Source: Pseudomonas putida S13.1.2 (GTDB lineage Bacteria; Pseudomonadota; Gammaproteobacteria; Pseudomonadales; Pseudomonadaceae). From it: a stretch of DNA of 64,000 nt. The position numbers and the translations under genes were made by a program. Positions 35,937 through 44,016 of the stretch are shown one piece after another (position 1 is the stretch's first letter; each line of letters opens with the position of its first letter). Under the pieces are notes generated by a model. That model did not search any database. It worked only from the letters and a program-made list of their open reading frames with translations, and had not been told where the DNA came from. Where the stretch lies: NCBI RefSeq assembly GCF_000498395.2, contig NZ_CP010979.1, positions 1,426,001 to 1,490,000 on the forward strand. The letters run 5' to 3'.

Positions 35937-37178
35937 TTAACCGCGTGGCGCCTGGGCGCTGGCGACTTTCACATTGTTGCCCGCCACCTTGGGCGCCGGA
36001 TTGCTGGCCTCCAGTGCCTGGCGTTGCTGGGCGAGGGCGGCGAGGGTCTGTTCGCTGGCCATTGGGGTTTCTTCCGGGGTGACCGGCGAGCCAGGGCGCA
36101 CGCGCTGCAGGCCCTTGACCACGATGCGGTCGTCCTTGCCCAGGCCGCTGCGCACGATGCGCAGGCCTTCCAGCTTCGGCCCCAGCTCCACGGCGCGGTA
36201 GGCGGCCTTGTTGTCCTTGTCCATGACCAGCACGAACTTCTTGCCAAGGTCGGTGCCCACAGCTTCGTCGTTGATCAGCACGGCGTCGTACTGGGCGCTG
36301 CCGACCAGCTTCAGGCGTGCGTACAGGCCTGGGGTGAACTGGCCGTCGCGGTTGTCGAACACCGCACGACCACGGATGGTGCCGGTGCGCGGGTTGACCT
36401 GGTTGTCGACGAAGTTCATCTGGCCCAGGTGCGGGTTGCCGGTTTCGTTGGTCAGGCCCAGGTACACCGGGGTGCTCTGGCCACGCTGGCCTTCGCGCGC
36501 CAGCTGGGTGTACTTGAGGTACACGCGCTCGTCGGCGTCAAAGTAGGCGTACACCTTGTCGGTGGACACCACGCTGGTCAGCGGGGTGACATCGGCCGTG
36601 ACGATGTTGCCGGCAGTGAACTGGGCACGGCTGACGCGGCCACTGATGGGTGCGGTGACGCGGGTAAAGCTGAGGTTCAGGCGCGCCAGGTCGAGTTGGG
36701 CCTGGATAGCGTCGACCCCGGCGCGGGCTTCGGCGGCAGCGCTGCTGCGCGATTCTGCGAGCTCGGCAGAAATGGCGTTACTGTCGCGCAGGCGTTCGCC
36801 ACGGCGGGCTTCGTTGGCGCTGCGAATGGCGGTGGCCTTGGCCTGTTGCAGTTGGGCTTCAAGGCGGCGGACTTCAGCCTGGAACGGGCGTGGATCTATC
36901 TGGAACAGCAGGTCGCCTTTTTTCACCTGGGCGCCTTCGGTGAAGGCGACCTGGTCGATCTGGCCGGCAACCCGCGGGCGAACTTCGACAGTTTCCGGGG
37001 CTTCAAGGCGGCCAGTGAACTCGTCCCATTCGTTGATCGGTTGCTCGATCACCTTGGCCACGGTGACCTTCGGCGCGGCGGGAGCCTGCACGGCGTCTGG
37101 GGTTCGACCGCAAGCGCTGATCACCACCACTGCCAGGGCAGCGAGGGGAAAGCGCAAGGGTTTGAGAGATTGTTCCAT
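35937..37178 (-). CDS. mexE: RND efflux periplasmic adaptor (membrane fusion protein)
   Basis: This 413-residue lipoprotein starts MEQSLKPLRFPLAAL and has a lipobox (VISAC). The biotinyl-lipoyl motif VRPRVAGQIDQVAFTEGAQV and FTRVTAPISGRVSRA flank a coiled-coil hairpin rich in A, Q and E. It links the inner-membrane pump to the outer channel. GGAG sits 6 bases before the ATG. First gene of the operon with mexF and oprN. An inverted repeat lies about 90 bp upstream. No mexT or other regulator gene is adjacent. Confidence 0.88.
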   Translation of the reverse strand: MEQSLKPLRFPLAALAVVVISACGRTPDAVQAPAAPKVTVAKVIEQPINEWDEFTGRLEAPETVEVRPRVAGQIDQVAFTEGAQVKKGDLLFQIDPRPFQAEVRRLEAQLQQAKATAIRSANEARRGERLRDSNAISAELAESRSSAAAEARAGVDAIQAQLDLARLNLSFTRVTAPISGRVSRAQFTAGNIVTADVTPLTSVVSTDKVYAYFDADERVYLKYTQLAREGQRGQSTPVYLGLTNETGNPHLGQMNFVDNQVNPRTGTIRGRAVFDNRDGQFTPGLYARLKLVGSAQYDAVLINDEAVGTDLGKKFVLVMDKDNKAAYRAVELGPKLEGLRIVRSGLGKDDRIVVKGLQRVRPGSPVTPEETPMASEQTLAALAQQRQALEASNPAPKVAGNNVKVASAQAPRG

Positions 37179-37269
37179 GGAGAACTCCGCCAATGTATTA
37201 GTAGTGGGCGGAGTGTGAGTGTCTTGCGCGTGAGGCACGAATCGAACGGGACGAAGGTTAATATCACGC

Positions 37270-37293
37270 TGAATGATATGTGTGGATCATTCA
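37270..37293. promoter_or_regulatory. Candidate operator upstream of mexE
   Basis: TGAATGAT and ATCATTCA form an exact 8-bp inverted pair around an 8-base spacer. They lie about 92-115 bp upstream of the mexE start in the intergenic region. The spacing suits a dimeric regulator. I do not see a standard MexT nod box, so the regulator is unknown. Confidence 0.5.
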
Positions 37294-37310
37294 TCGATGG
37301 CGGGCATGAT

Positions 37311-37329
37311 GGGGCTGCCTGGCAGCCCC
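37311..37329 (-). terminator. GC hairpin after rhodanese gene
   Basis: GGGGCTGCC and GGCAGCCCC pair around a single base, so the real hairpin has a shorter stem and larger loop. It lies 8 bases past the rhodanese gene stop on the minus strand. There is no T tract, so terminator activity is uncertain. Confidence 0.35.
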
Positions 37330-37336
37330 GGCAACC

Positions 37337-38923
37337 TCAGCTCAATACCTTGAACCCGTGGGTGCCATCCCGCTCCAGCTGGGCAATCAGCCCGAACTCC
37401 CAGTCCAGGTACCCCTGCATGGCCTCACGCGGGTTATCAGTGCCTTCATAAGGCCGGCGATAACGGTCGGTACGCGCCACCGCCAGGTGCGTTTCGCCAC
37501 TTTCCAGCGGCTTGCCTGCCGCAATCCACCGCGCCGTGCCGCCGTCCAGTACGTACACCGGGGTTTGCGTAAGCGCCTGCAAGTCTACCGCCGCAAAGCG
37601 TGCCAGCAGGCTGCTGCCGCAGGTCAGTACATAGCGCTCGGCTACTGGCAGCAGTTCCAGCACCTGCGGCAACTGCGCGCGAATTGCCCAGTGGGCACCT
37701 GGAATGTGGCGTTTCACGTAGTTGGCACTGGTGGTGAAGTCCAGCAGCACGGTGCCTGGCGTTTGCAGCCAGTCGTCCAACTGCTCGACGCCGATTTCGG
37801 TGACAGCGGGCAGTGGAGGTTGGGGGGCCTGCCAATCACCGGACTCGTTGAAATCTTGCGCCGACACGCCATCGAGCACGGCTACCTGCCAGCCCATTTG
37901 CGCCAGCCAGGAAGCGCTCATGTTGGCCCGCACGCCGTCATCATCCACCAGCACGATGCGCGCCCCGCGCACGCTGGCGACGTGGTCGGTTTCCTGCACC
38001 AGTTGCCCGCCCGGTACACTGCGGCTGGCCGGCAGGTGGCCGTGGGCATATTCCTCGGGGGTGCGCACATCGAACAGGTAGGTGGTGCGCTGGGTATCGG
38101 CCTGCCAGGCGGCCAGGGCTTCGCGCTCCAGGCGCAGCACACCGGCACGGTCGGCCACAGTGCGTGCGCGTTGGGCGGCGTTGCCGCGGGTGTTGTCGCT
38201 CACCTCGGCGAAGCGGCGCTCCTGGCCGTGCGCCAGCGTTTGCCCGGCCAGGGTCCAGCCGATGGTACCGTTGCGCAGGGCAGCCACGGGGTTGGGGATG
38301 CCGGCGTTGACCAGCGACTGGGTGCCGATGATGCTGCGGGTGCGCCCTGCGCAGTTGACGATGACCTGCGTAGCGGGGCTGGGCGCCAGTTCGGCAACCC
38401 GCAGTACCAGTTCGGCACCCGGCACACTGATGCCCCCCGGGATGCTCATGGTCTGGTATTCGTCGAAGCGGCGGGCGTCAAGCACCACCACATCGGCCTT
38501 GTCGTCCAGCAGCGCCTGCACCTGTTCGGCCGCCAGCGACGGGGTATGGCGCACGCTTTCAACCAGCTCGCCAAACGCCTTGCTCGGCACGTTCACGTCA
38601 CGGAACAGCTCGCCACCGGCGGCGCGCCAGCCGGCCAGCCCGCCTTCGAGCAATGCGACATCGCTGTACCCCAAGGCCAGCAGGCGTTCGGCGGCCTGCT
38701 GTGCCAGGCCTTCGCCGTCGTCATACACCGTAATGGCGGTGTCACGGCGCGGCACACGGGCGTAAATTTCCAGCTCCAGCTTGGACAAGGGGATGTTGGC
38801 GGTGAACAGGGGGTGTGCCTGGGCGAACGGGTCTTCCTCGCGCACATCGATCAGCGCCAGTTCTTCATGGGCCAGCAAGGCCTGGCGAATGTCTTGGTAG
38901 GAGCGGGTGGCAACGGTACTCAT
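37337..38923 (-). CDS. Four-domain rhodanese (sulfurtransferase)
   Basis: This 528-residue cytoplasmic protein is built of four rhodanese domains: about 5-115, 125-240, 265-370 and 385-490. Only domains two (VNCAGRTRS) and four (LTCGSSLLARF) keep the active-site cysteine. Domains one (VYDDGEG) and three (LVDDDGV) have lost it. The enzyme should move sulfane sulfur between donor and acceptor. Its start overlaps by four bases the stop of the thiol dioxygenase gene, so the two form a unit, probably acting on sulfur released from mercapto-acids. Confidence 0.85.
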   Translation of the reverse strand: MSTVATRSYQDIRQALLAHEELALIDVREEDPFAQAHPLFTANIPLSKLELEIYARVPRRDTAITVYDDGEGLAQQAAERLLALGYSDVALLEGGLAGWRAAGGELFRDVNVPSKAFGELVESVRHTPSLAAEQVQALLDDKADVVVLDARRFDEYQTMSIPGGISVPGAELVLRVAELAPSPATQVIVNCAGRTRSIIGTQSLVNAGIPNPVAALRNGTIGWTLAGQTLAHGQERRFAEVSDNTRGNAAQRARTVADRAGVLRLEREALAAWQADTQRTTYLFDVRTPEEYAHGHLPASRSVPGGQLVQETDHVASVRGARIVLVDDDGVRANMSASWLAQMGWQVAVLDGVSAQDFNESGDWQAPQPPLPAVTEIGVEQLDDWLQTPGTVLLDFTTSANYVKRHIPGAHWAIRAQLPQVLELLPVAERYVLTCGSSLLARFAAVDLQALTQTPVYVLDGGTARWIAAGKPLESGETHLAVARTDRYRRPYEGTDNPREAMQGYLDWEFGLIAQLERDGTHGFKVLS

Positions 38924-39528
38924 GGGGCAGGGTTCTCTTTGGACAGGTCCCAGATGTTGGGCAGAAGGCTGTTGGAATAGCCGGAAATAAACGGTTTTTC
39001 GCTGCCGTCGGGCAGGTACACCGCGCGGCTGACGGCGCCGATGTTGGCGCCATACACGTGGATGCTGATCGACACCCGGTCGTCGAACGCGTTGCTGACC
39101 TGATGGATATCGCCGATGCGCGGCGAGACGGCCTCTACATGGCCGGGGTCAAGGCGTACGGGCTCGCCCGCTGGCAGCAAGGCGCCATGTTCGCTACGGG
39201 CAAAGCCTTGCGAGTACTCGGCGCCGCGTAGCATGCCGATCAGGCCCCAGACCCGGTGGTCGTGGATTGGTGTCTGCTGGCCTGGCCCCCAGACGAAGCT
39301 GACGATGGAAAAGCGCTGGCGCGAATCGCAATGCAGCAAATATTGCTGATAACGCGCCGGGTCTGGCTGCGCCAGTGCTTCGGGCAACCAGTCATCATGG
39401 GCGACCAGGCTGCGCAGCAGGCCCTGGCCGTGGTCGAGGAGGGTGGCTTCGTCGGTTTCTTGGTCCACCAGTTGCGCAAGCGCGTCGATGAAGTGGCGCA
39501 GGCGCTCAAGGCGCAGAGGTTGGCTCAT
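38920..39528 (-). CDS. Gln-type thiol dioxygenase (3-mercaptopropionate dioxygenase-like)
   Basis: This 202-residue cupin is of the cysteine dioxygenase family. The iron ligands are the two His of TPIHDHRVWG and a third in SISIHVYGANIG. The position matching Arg60 of mammalian cysteine dioxygenase reads Gln in YQQYLLHCD. This is the signature of 3-mercaptopropionate dioxygenases; no Cys follows the HxH, so the Cys-Tyr crosslink is absent. It should oxidise a thiol to a sulfinate. First gene of the pair with the quadruple rhodanese, and divergent from an organosulfur uptake gene. Confidence 0.8.
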   Translation of the reverse strand: MSQPLRLERLRHFIDALAQLVDQETDEATLLDHGQGLLRSLVAHDDWLPEALAQPDPARYQQYLLHCDSRQRFSIVSFVWGPGQQTPIHDHRVWGLIGMLRGAEYSQGFARSEHGALLPAGEPVRLDPGHVEAVSPRIGDIHQVSNAFDDRVSISIHVYGANIGAVSRAVYLPDGSEKPFISGYSNSLLPNIWDLSKENPAP

Positions 39529-39740
39529 AGTTCAGGCTCGGCTGACGGTTTGGGTTAACCCTAGCAAACGCACTGAATATTCTCAAAAGTAAAAATATGA
39601 ATAAGCTAATATGCAAATAACGCATTTACAGATTGGCTAATCTGTTTTGAAATGGGTACATGGGCAAAGCATTAGGTTATGCCCAAAACGAATTTCACGG
39701 CGCTGTGCTTAATCGATAACTTATAAGCAATTCGCTTGTT

Positions 39741-39757
39741 ATATTCAAAGTGAATAT
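39741..39757. promoter_or_regulatory. Candidate operator for sulfur genes
   Basis: ATATTCA-AAG-TGAATAT is a perfect 7-bp inverted repeat, 72 bp before the ssuA-like start, in an AT-rich 300-bp region between divergent sulfur genes. It could bind a LysR-type or other dimeric sulfur regulator. The rest of 39529-39828 holds no gene. Confidence 0.45.
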
Positions 39758-39828
39758 GCGAGCCCCATGCCTCACGAGACCGCACGCGCGGATCGGCCTG
39801 ATGTACCTGACGGTACCTGGAGACGAAC

Positions 39829-40764
39829 GTGCGATACCTCAAACAATTGGCCGCTGGTGTGCTGGCCAGCTCCCTCAGCCTGGCCGCTGCCGCGCAAACC
39901 CTGGTGGTCGGTGACCAGAGCTTCAATGCTCGAGCGGTGATGGAAGCGGCCGGCGTGCTCGACGACCTGCCGTATACATTGGAGTGGAAGCAGTTCACGG
40001 CCGGCTCGCCGGTAGCCGAGGCGTTGAACGTGGGCAGCCTGGACATCGGCCTGCTGGGTGATGCGCCACCGTTGTTCCTTGGCGCCCTGGGCGCGCCGAT
40101 CAAGGTGATTGCGGTCAGCCGGCAGAACCTGGATGGCGTGGCGATCCTGGCGCGCAAGGACTCGAACATTCACAGCCTCGAAGACCTGCGCGGCAAACGT
40201 GCGGCGATCTGGAAGGGCTCCTGGAGCCAGCAGTTGCTGTTCAGCGCGCTGGACAAGGCCGCCGTGCCGCGTGATGCCCTGGAGCTGCGCTACCTCAGCG
40301 CCCTGGATGCCTCGCATGCCCTGGATGGCGGTTCGGTGGATGTGATCGCGACCTGGGAGCCTTATGTCACCCAGCAGGAGCGCCAAGGGGCGCGGGTACT
40401 GGCCACGGCCGAGGGGTTGATACCGGCGCAGAGTTTCGTGGTGGCCAATGCCAAGGCGGTGGAGGCCAAGCGGGCGCAGATCAGTGATTTTCTGCAGCGC
40501 CTGAAAAAGGCCCGTGACTGGACGCTGAGCGATCCGGCCCATACCGAGGCTTATGCCGATGCCTGGGCCAAACGTACCCGTGCCGATCGCGACATTGCTC
40601 GCGTCTGGTTTGCCCGCGCCCGTACCGATGTGGCGCCGCTGAGCCCGCAGGTGATCGTGGATGCGCAGAAGACCGTGGACTTCTTTGCCGGGCTGGGGCT
40701 GATCAAGCGCTACCCGGCGTCGAGCCTGTTCGATACCTCGTTCGCGGCAGCGTTCGACCACTGA
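39829..40764 (+). CDS. SsuA-like ABC substrate-binding protein
   Basis: This 311-residue periplasmic protein has a signal peptide (QLAAGVLASSLSLAAAAQT, cleavage near residue 22). It has the NMT1/SsuA-type two-lobe fold: LVVGDQSFNARAVMEAAG, later IGLLGDAPPLFLGALGAPIKV and VDVIATWEPYVTQQE. Relatives bind aliphatic sulfonates or similar anions for an ABC importer. Neither a permease nor an ATPase gene is beside it. A flavin monooxygenase follows after a REP pair, pointing to use of organic sulfur. A ligand cannot be assigned. Confidence 0.8.
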   Translation: MRYLKQLAAGVLASSLSLAAAAQTLVVGDQSFNARAVMEAAGVLDDLPYTLEWKQFTAGSPVAEALNVGSLDIGLLGDAPPLFLGALGAPIKVIAVSRQNLDGVAILARKDSNIHSLEDLRGKRAAIWKGSWSQQLLFSALDKAAVPRDALELRYLSALDASHALDGGSVDVIATWEPYVTQQERQGARVLATAEGLIPAQSFVVANAKAVEAKRAQISDFLQRLKKARDWTLSDPAHTEAYADAWAKRTRADRDIARVWFARARTDVAPLSPQVIVDAQKTVDFFAGLGLIKRYPASSLFDTSFAAAFDH

Positions 40765-40777
40765 GTTTTCCTGCCGT

Positions 40778-40870
40778 GGCCCAATCGCCGGCAAGCCAGC
40801 TCCCACAGGATCACCACAGCCCTGGGTACAGTGGGAAACCTGTGGGAGCTGGCTTGCCGGCGATTGGGCC
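40778..40870. repeat. BIME: perfect 31-bp inverted REP pair
   Basis: Two 31-base arms (40778-40808 and 40840-40870) are exact reverse complements around a 31-base loop. Each contains the P. putida-type core AGCCAGCTCCCACAG. The transcript could form a very stable hairpin between the binding-protein and monooxygenase genes. Such elements reduce downstream expression or protect the upstream message. Confidence 0.9.
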
Positions 40871-40903
40871 GGTACAGGCAACAACTGTTATGAGGAGCTG
40901 TAC

Positions 40904-42211
40904 ATGACTACCCGCAAAATCAAGCTCGGCGCCCTGACCATGGGTTGTGGCGGCCCTGGCCGGCATAACCTGTGGCTCGACCCGGAACTGCCCGCCGATG
41001 CCAGCGTAAACATCGACTGGTACATCGATATCGCCCGCCAGGCCGAGGCGGCGCTGTTCGACCTCATGTTCATCGTCGACAGCCAGTACATCACCCCCGG
41101 CTCGCCGTCGCACTATCTCAACCGCCTCGAGCCGCTGACCCTGCTCTCGGCACTGGCCGTGACTACCCGCAACATCGGCCTGGTCGGTACTCTGACCACC
41201 TCTTACAACGAACCCTTCAACGTCGCCCGCCGCCTGGCCTCGCTGGACCTGATCAGCAAGGGCCGCGCTGGCTGGAATGTGGTCACCAGTGGTGATGCTG
41301 GCACCGCGGGCAACTATGGCCGTGACGAACACTACGATTACGACACCCGTTACGCCCGCGCACAGGAGCACGTGGCGGTGGTGCAGGGCCTCTGGCAGTC
41401 CTATGAAGACGGCGCGTTCCCACGCAACCGCGCCACCGGGCAGTTCCTCGATCCGAGCCGGATGCATGCCCTGCACCACAAGGGCGAGCACTTCTCGGTC
41501 GTAGGGCCATTGAATATCCAGCGCTCCCCCCAGGGCCAGCCGGTGATTTTCCAGGCCGGAGACTCGCAGCAAGGGCGCGAGCTTGGGGCAGCCACGGCAG
41601 ATGTCATCTTTACCCATGCCGCCAGCATCGAGCAGGGTCAGGCGTTCTACCGCGATGTGAAAGACCGCGCTGTGCGGCTGGGGCGCGACCCCGAGCAGCT
41701 GCTGGTACTGCCTGGTGCCGAGATCTATGTGGGCGACACCGACGAACACGCCCGCGAGATCGAACGCCATTACCACAAGCAGGACCATAGTTTCGAGCTG
41801 GCCCTCAAGGAATTCGGGCGCAATTTCGGCTGGCACGACTTCAGCCAGTACGACCTTGATGCGCCGTTCCCGCAGGAAAGCCTGGAGCACGCACGCAGCA
41901 GCTTCTTCACCAACGCCAAGCGCATCGCCGACCAGGCACGGGAGCAGGGGTTCAGCTTGCGCCAGGCGGTGGAGTTCGGCCGTAAGCTGCGCCCAGGGGC
42001 TTTCGTTGGCTCGGCCGAAACAGTAGCGGCAAAAATGACCGAGTGGTTCGAGGCGCGGGCCCTGGATGGCTACAACATCTACATCGGCCACCCAGGGCAG
42101 TTCCGCCGGTTTACCCAGGAGGTGGTGCCGCTGTTGCAGGAGCGCGGGGTGTACCGTACAGCTTACGAGGGCAGCACGCTGCGCGAGAGCCTGGGCCTGA
42201 CCATTCAGTGA
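40904..42211 (+). CDS. LLM-class flavin-dependent monooxygenase
   Basis: This 435-residue protein belongs to the NtaA/SnaA/DszA branch of bacterial luciferase-like monooxygenases. Markers are GRAGWNVVTSGDAG, NYGRDEHYDYDTRYARAQE, PVIFQAGDSQQGRELGA and YIGHPGQFRRFTQEVVPLLQ. These enzymes use FMNH2 from a separate reductase to cleave C-S or C-N bonds, and no reductase gene is nearby. Its 3' end overlaps the convergent gspF gene by seven bases. With the SsuA-like protein upstream, a role in desulfonation or sulfone use is likely. Confidence 0.85.
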   Translation: MTTRKIKLGALTMGCGGPGRHNLWLDPELPADASVNIDWYIDIARQAEAALFDLMFIVDSQYITPGSPSHYLNRLEPLTLLSALAVTTRNIGLVGTLTTSYNEPFNVARRLASLDLISKGRAGWNVVTSGDAGTAGNYGRDEHYDYDTRYARAQEHVAVVQGLWQSYEDGAFPRNRATGQFLDPSRMHALHHKGEHFSVVGPLNIQRSPQGQPVIFQAGDSQQGRELGAATADVIFTHAASIEQGQAFYRDVKDRAVRLGRDPEQLLVLPGAEIYVGDTDEHAREIERHYHKQDHSFELALKEFGRNFGWHDFSQYDLDAPFPQESLEHARSSFFTNAKRIADQAREQGFSLRQAVEFGRKLRPGAFVGSAETVAAKMTEWFEARALDGYNIYIGHPGQFRRFTQEVVPLLQERGVYRTAYEGSTLRESLGLTIQ

Positions 42212-43395
42212 ATGCTTGAGGCCAGTTCGAAGATCGGCATGTACATCAGGATCACGATCAGGCCGATCAGCAGGCCGATGAAGGTCATCAGCAGCGGTTC
42301 GAACAGTTTCACGAACCATTCCACCCAGCGGCCGATTTCCTGGTCATGGAAGTCGGCGCAGCGTTCCAGCATCTCGCCCAGGTTGCCGGACTGCTCGCCC
42401 GCCCGTAGCAGGCGCAGCGACACCGGCGTAACCAGGTGCCCGGCTTCCAGCGCATCGGACAGTGGCAGCCCTTCGCCCACCCGTTGGCTGGCCTGTCCCA
42501 GGCCCTGGGCTGCTGCACTACCGAGCAGGCCGCGGGCCATGCCCATGGCGGTAAGGATGGGAATGCCGCCTTGCAGCAGGATGCCCAGCGAGCGATAGAA
42601 GCGCGCAAGCTCGTACATCATCAAGCGTTGGTGCAGCGCCGGCAGGCGGCGCAACTGGCAGGATGCCCAGCGCCGCACCCGTGGGTGGCGGCGTAGCAGC
42701 CACAGCGCCGTGACCCCACCGACCGTGCCCAGCGCCAGCGGCAGTTGCTGGGCATGCAAGAACAGCCCGATCTGCATCAATACCCGTGACAGCCACGGCA
42801 ATTCGGTGCCCATGCCCTCGAACACCTGGCTGAAACGCGGCACCACGTAGCCGAGCAGGAACAGCACCACGCCGCCACCCACCAGCAACAGCAGCAACGG
42901 GTAGACCGAGGCCCCCACCAGCTTTTGCCGTACCAGGTCCAGGCGCTGGCGGTAGCTGATGTAGCGCGTAAGGGCATCGCCCAGCGCACCGGTGCGTTCG
43001 CTGGACTGCACCAGCGCCACATACAGCGGCGGAAATATCCGCGGTTGCTGGCCCAGGGCCTGGGACAGCGAACGGCCTTCGTACAGCTGGCGTACCAGCT
43101 CGGCCAGCACCTTGCGTGTGGCAGATGCAGGGGCCTTTTCTGCCAGGCTCTCCAGTGCGTCGATCAGCGGCAGGCCGGCATTGAGCAGGGTCGACAGTTC
43201 CTGGCTGAACAGCACCAGGTCGAATGCCGCTTCGCGTCGCCAGGCCATGCCGCGCAAGGCGCCGCCGTTGCTGCGCAGGCTGAGCACGCGCAGGCCTTGG
43301 TCCTCGGCCTGGCGGCGGGCCTGGTCGGCGTCCTCGGCGTCGATCTGCAACTGCACCACGCCCTGTCTGCCCAGGGCCTTGAGGCTGTAGCGCAT
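42205..43395 (-). CDS. gspF: Type II secretion inner-membrane protein GspF
   Basis: This 396-residue protein has two repeated T2SSF domains (about 70-190 and 270-390), each with a membrane pair. Markers are LFSQELSTLLNAGLPLIDALE and MYELARFYRSLGILLQGGIPI. GspF is the platform protein that links the secretion ATPase to the pseudopilus. GGAGAG lies before the ATG at 43395, which is preferred to the GTG at 43401. It follows gspG. The rest of a secretion apparatus is not in this window. Confidence 0.9.
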   Translation of the reverse strand: MRYSLKALGRQGVVQLQIDAEDADQARRQAEDQGLRVLSLRSNGGALRGMAWRREAAFDLVLFSQELSTLLNAGLPLIDALESLAEKAPASATRKVLAELVRQLYEGRSLSQALGQQPRIFPPLYVALVQSSERTGALGDALTRYISYRQRLDLVRQKLVGASVYPLLLLLVGGGVVLFLLGYVVPRFSQVFEGMGTELPWLSRVLMQIGLFLHAQQLPLALGTVGGVTALWLLRRHPRVRRWASCQLRRLPALHQRLMMYELARFYRSLGILLQGGIPILTAMGMARGLLGSAAAQGLGQASQRVGEGLPLSDALEAGHLVTPVSLRLLRAGEQSGNLGEMLERCADFHDQEIGRWVEWFVKLFEPLLMTFIGLLIGLIVILMYMPIFELASSIH

Positions 43396-43406
43396 GGCCA
43401 CTCTCC

Positions 43407-43832
43407 TTACTGCCAGCTGGTAATTTCGGCGTTTTCCCCGTCACCGCCGGGCTGGCCGTCCTTGCCCATCGACAGCAGGTCGTATTCACCGCCGTTTTCG
43501 CCCGGTTGCCGGTAGATGTAAGGGCGGCCCCACGGGTCCTGCGGCACGGCCTTCTGCAGGTACGGGCCGGTCCAGCGGGCTTCGCCACTGGGTGCGATTA
43601 CCAGGGCCTGCAGGCCTTGCTCACTGTTGGGGTAGTGGCCGACCTCCAGGCGATACAAATCCAGCGCCTTGCTCAGCCCCTCTATCTGCGCCCGCGCCAC
43701 CTTGGCTTCGGAGCGACCGAGCTGGCTGAAGTACTTGGGGGCGACGATGCCGGCCAACAGGCCGAGCACCACCAGCACCACCAGGAGTTCGAGCAGGGTG
43801 AAGCCACGTTGCGGGTTGGTTCTGCGCTGCAT
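43407..43832 (-). CDS. gspG: Type II secretion major pseudopilin GspG
   Basis: This 141-residue pseudopilin has a short leader MQRRTNPQRG, cleaved after the Gly before FTLLELLVVL, with the Glu at +5. The hydrophobic helix of about 22 residues is followed by a globular domain with the GspG pattern SKALDLYRLEVGHYPNSEQGL and DPWGRPYIY. GGAGGG lies 8 bases before the ATG at 43832. It lies 11 bases upstream of gspF. The two are divergent from a lytic transglycosylase, which could open the wall for the pseudopilus. Confidence 0.9.
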   Translation of the reverse strand: MQRRTNPQRGFTLLELLVVLVVLGLLAGIVAPKYFSQLGRSEAKVARAQIEGLSKALDLYRLEVGHYPNSEQGLQALVIAPSGEARWTGPYLQKAVPQDPWGRPYIYRQPGENGGEYDLLSMGKDGQPGGDGENAEITSWQ

Positions 43833-44016
43833 GGTGAAGCCCTCCACTGCATGGGGACACAGGTTGACAGGCACCATGCAACAGCCGTGCACGTCTGCCT
43901 CGGCGCCTTGCGCCATGCGGTACAGGAAGCGGCACAGTGCTTGCGTCGTGGTCATCGACCTCGGGTTTCCGGGGCATTTCCCCCACTTCGGGGGCCACGA
44001 CGAAGAGGCGACCGTC

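Noticed and set aside
32751..37451. A very long plus-strand reading frame opposite mexEF
   Set aside because: It lies antisense to three clear efflux genes, has a composition typical of a GC-rich shadow frame and shows no protein motif.
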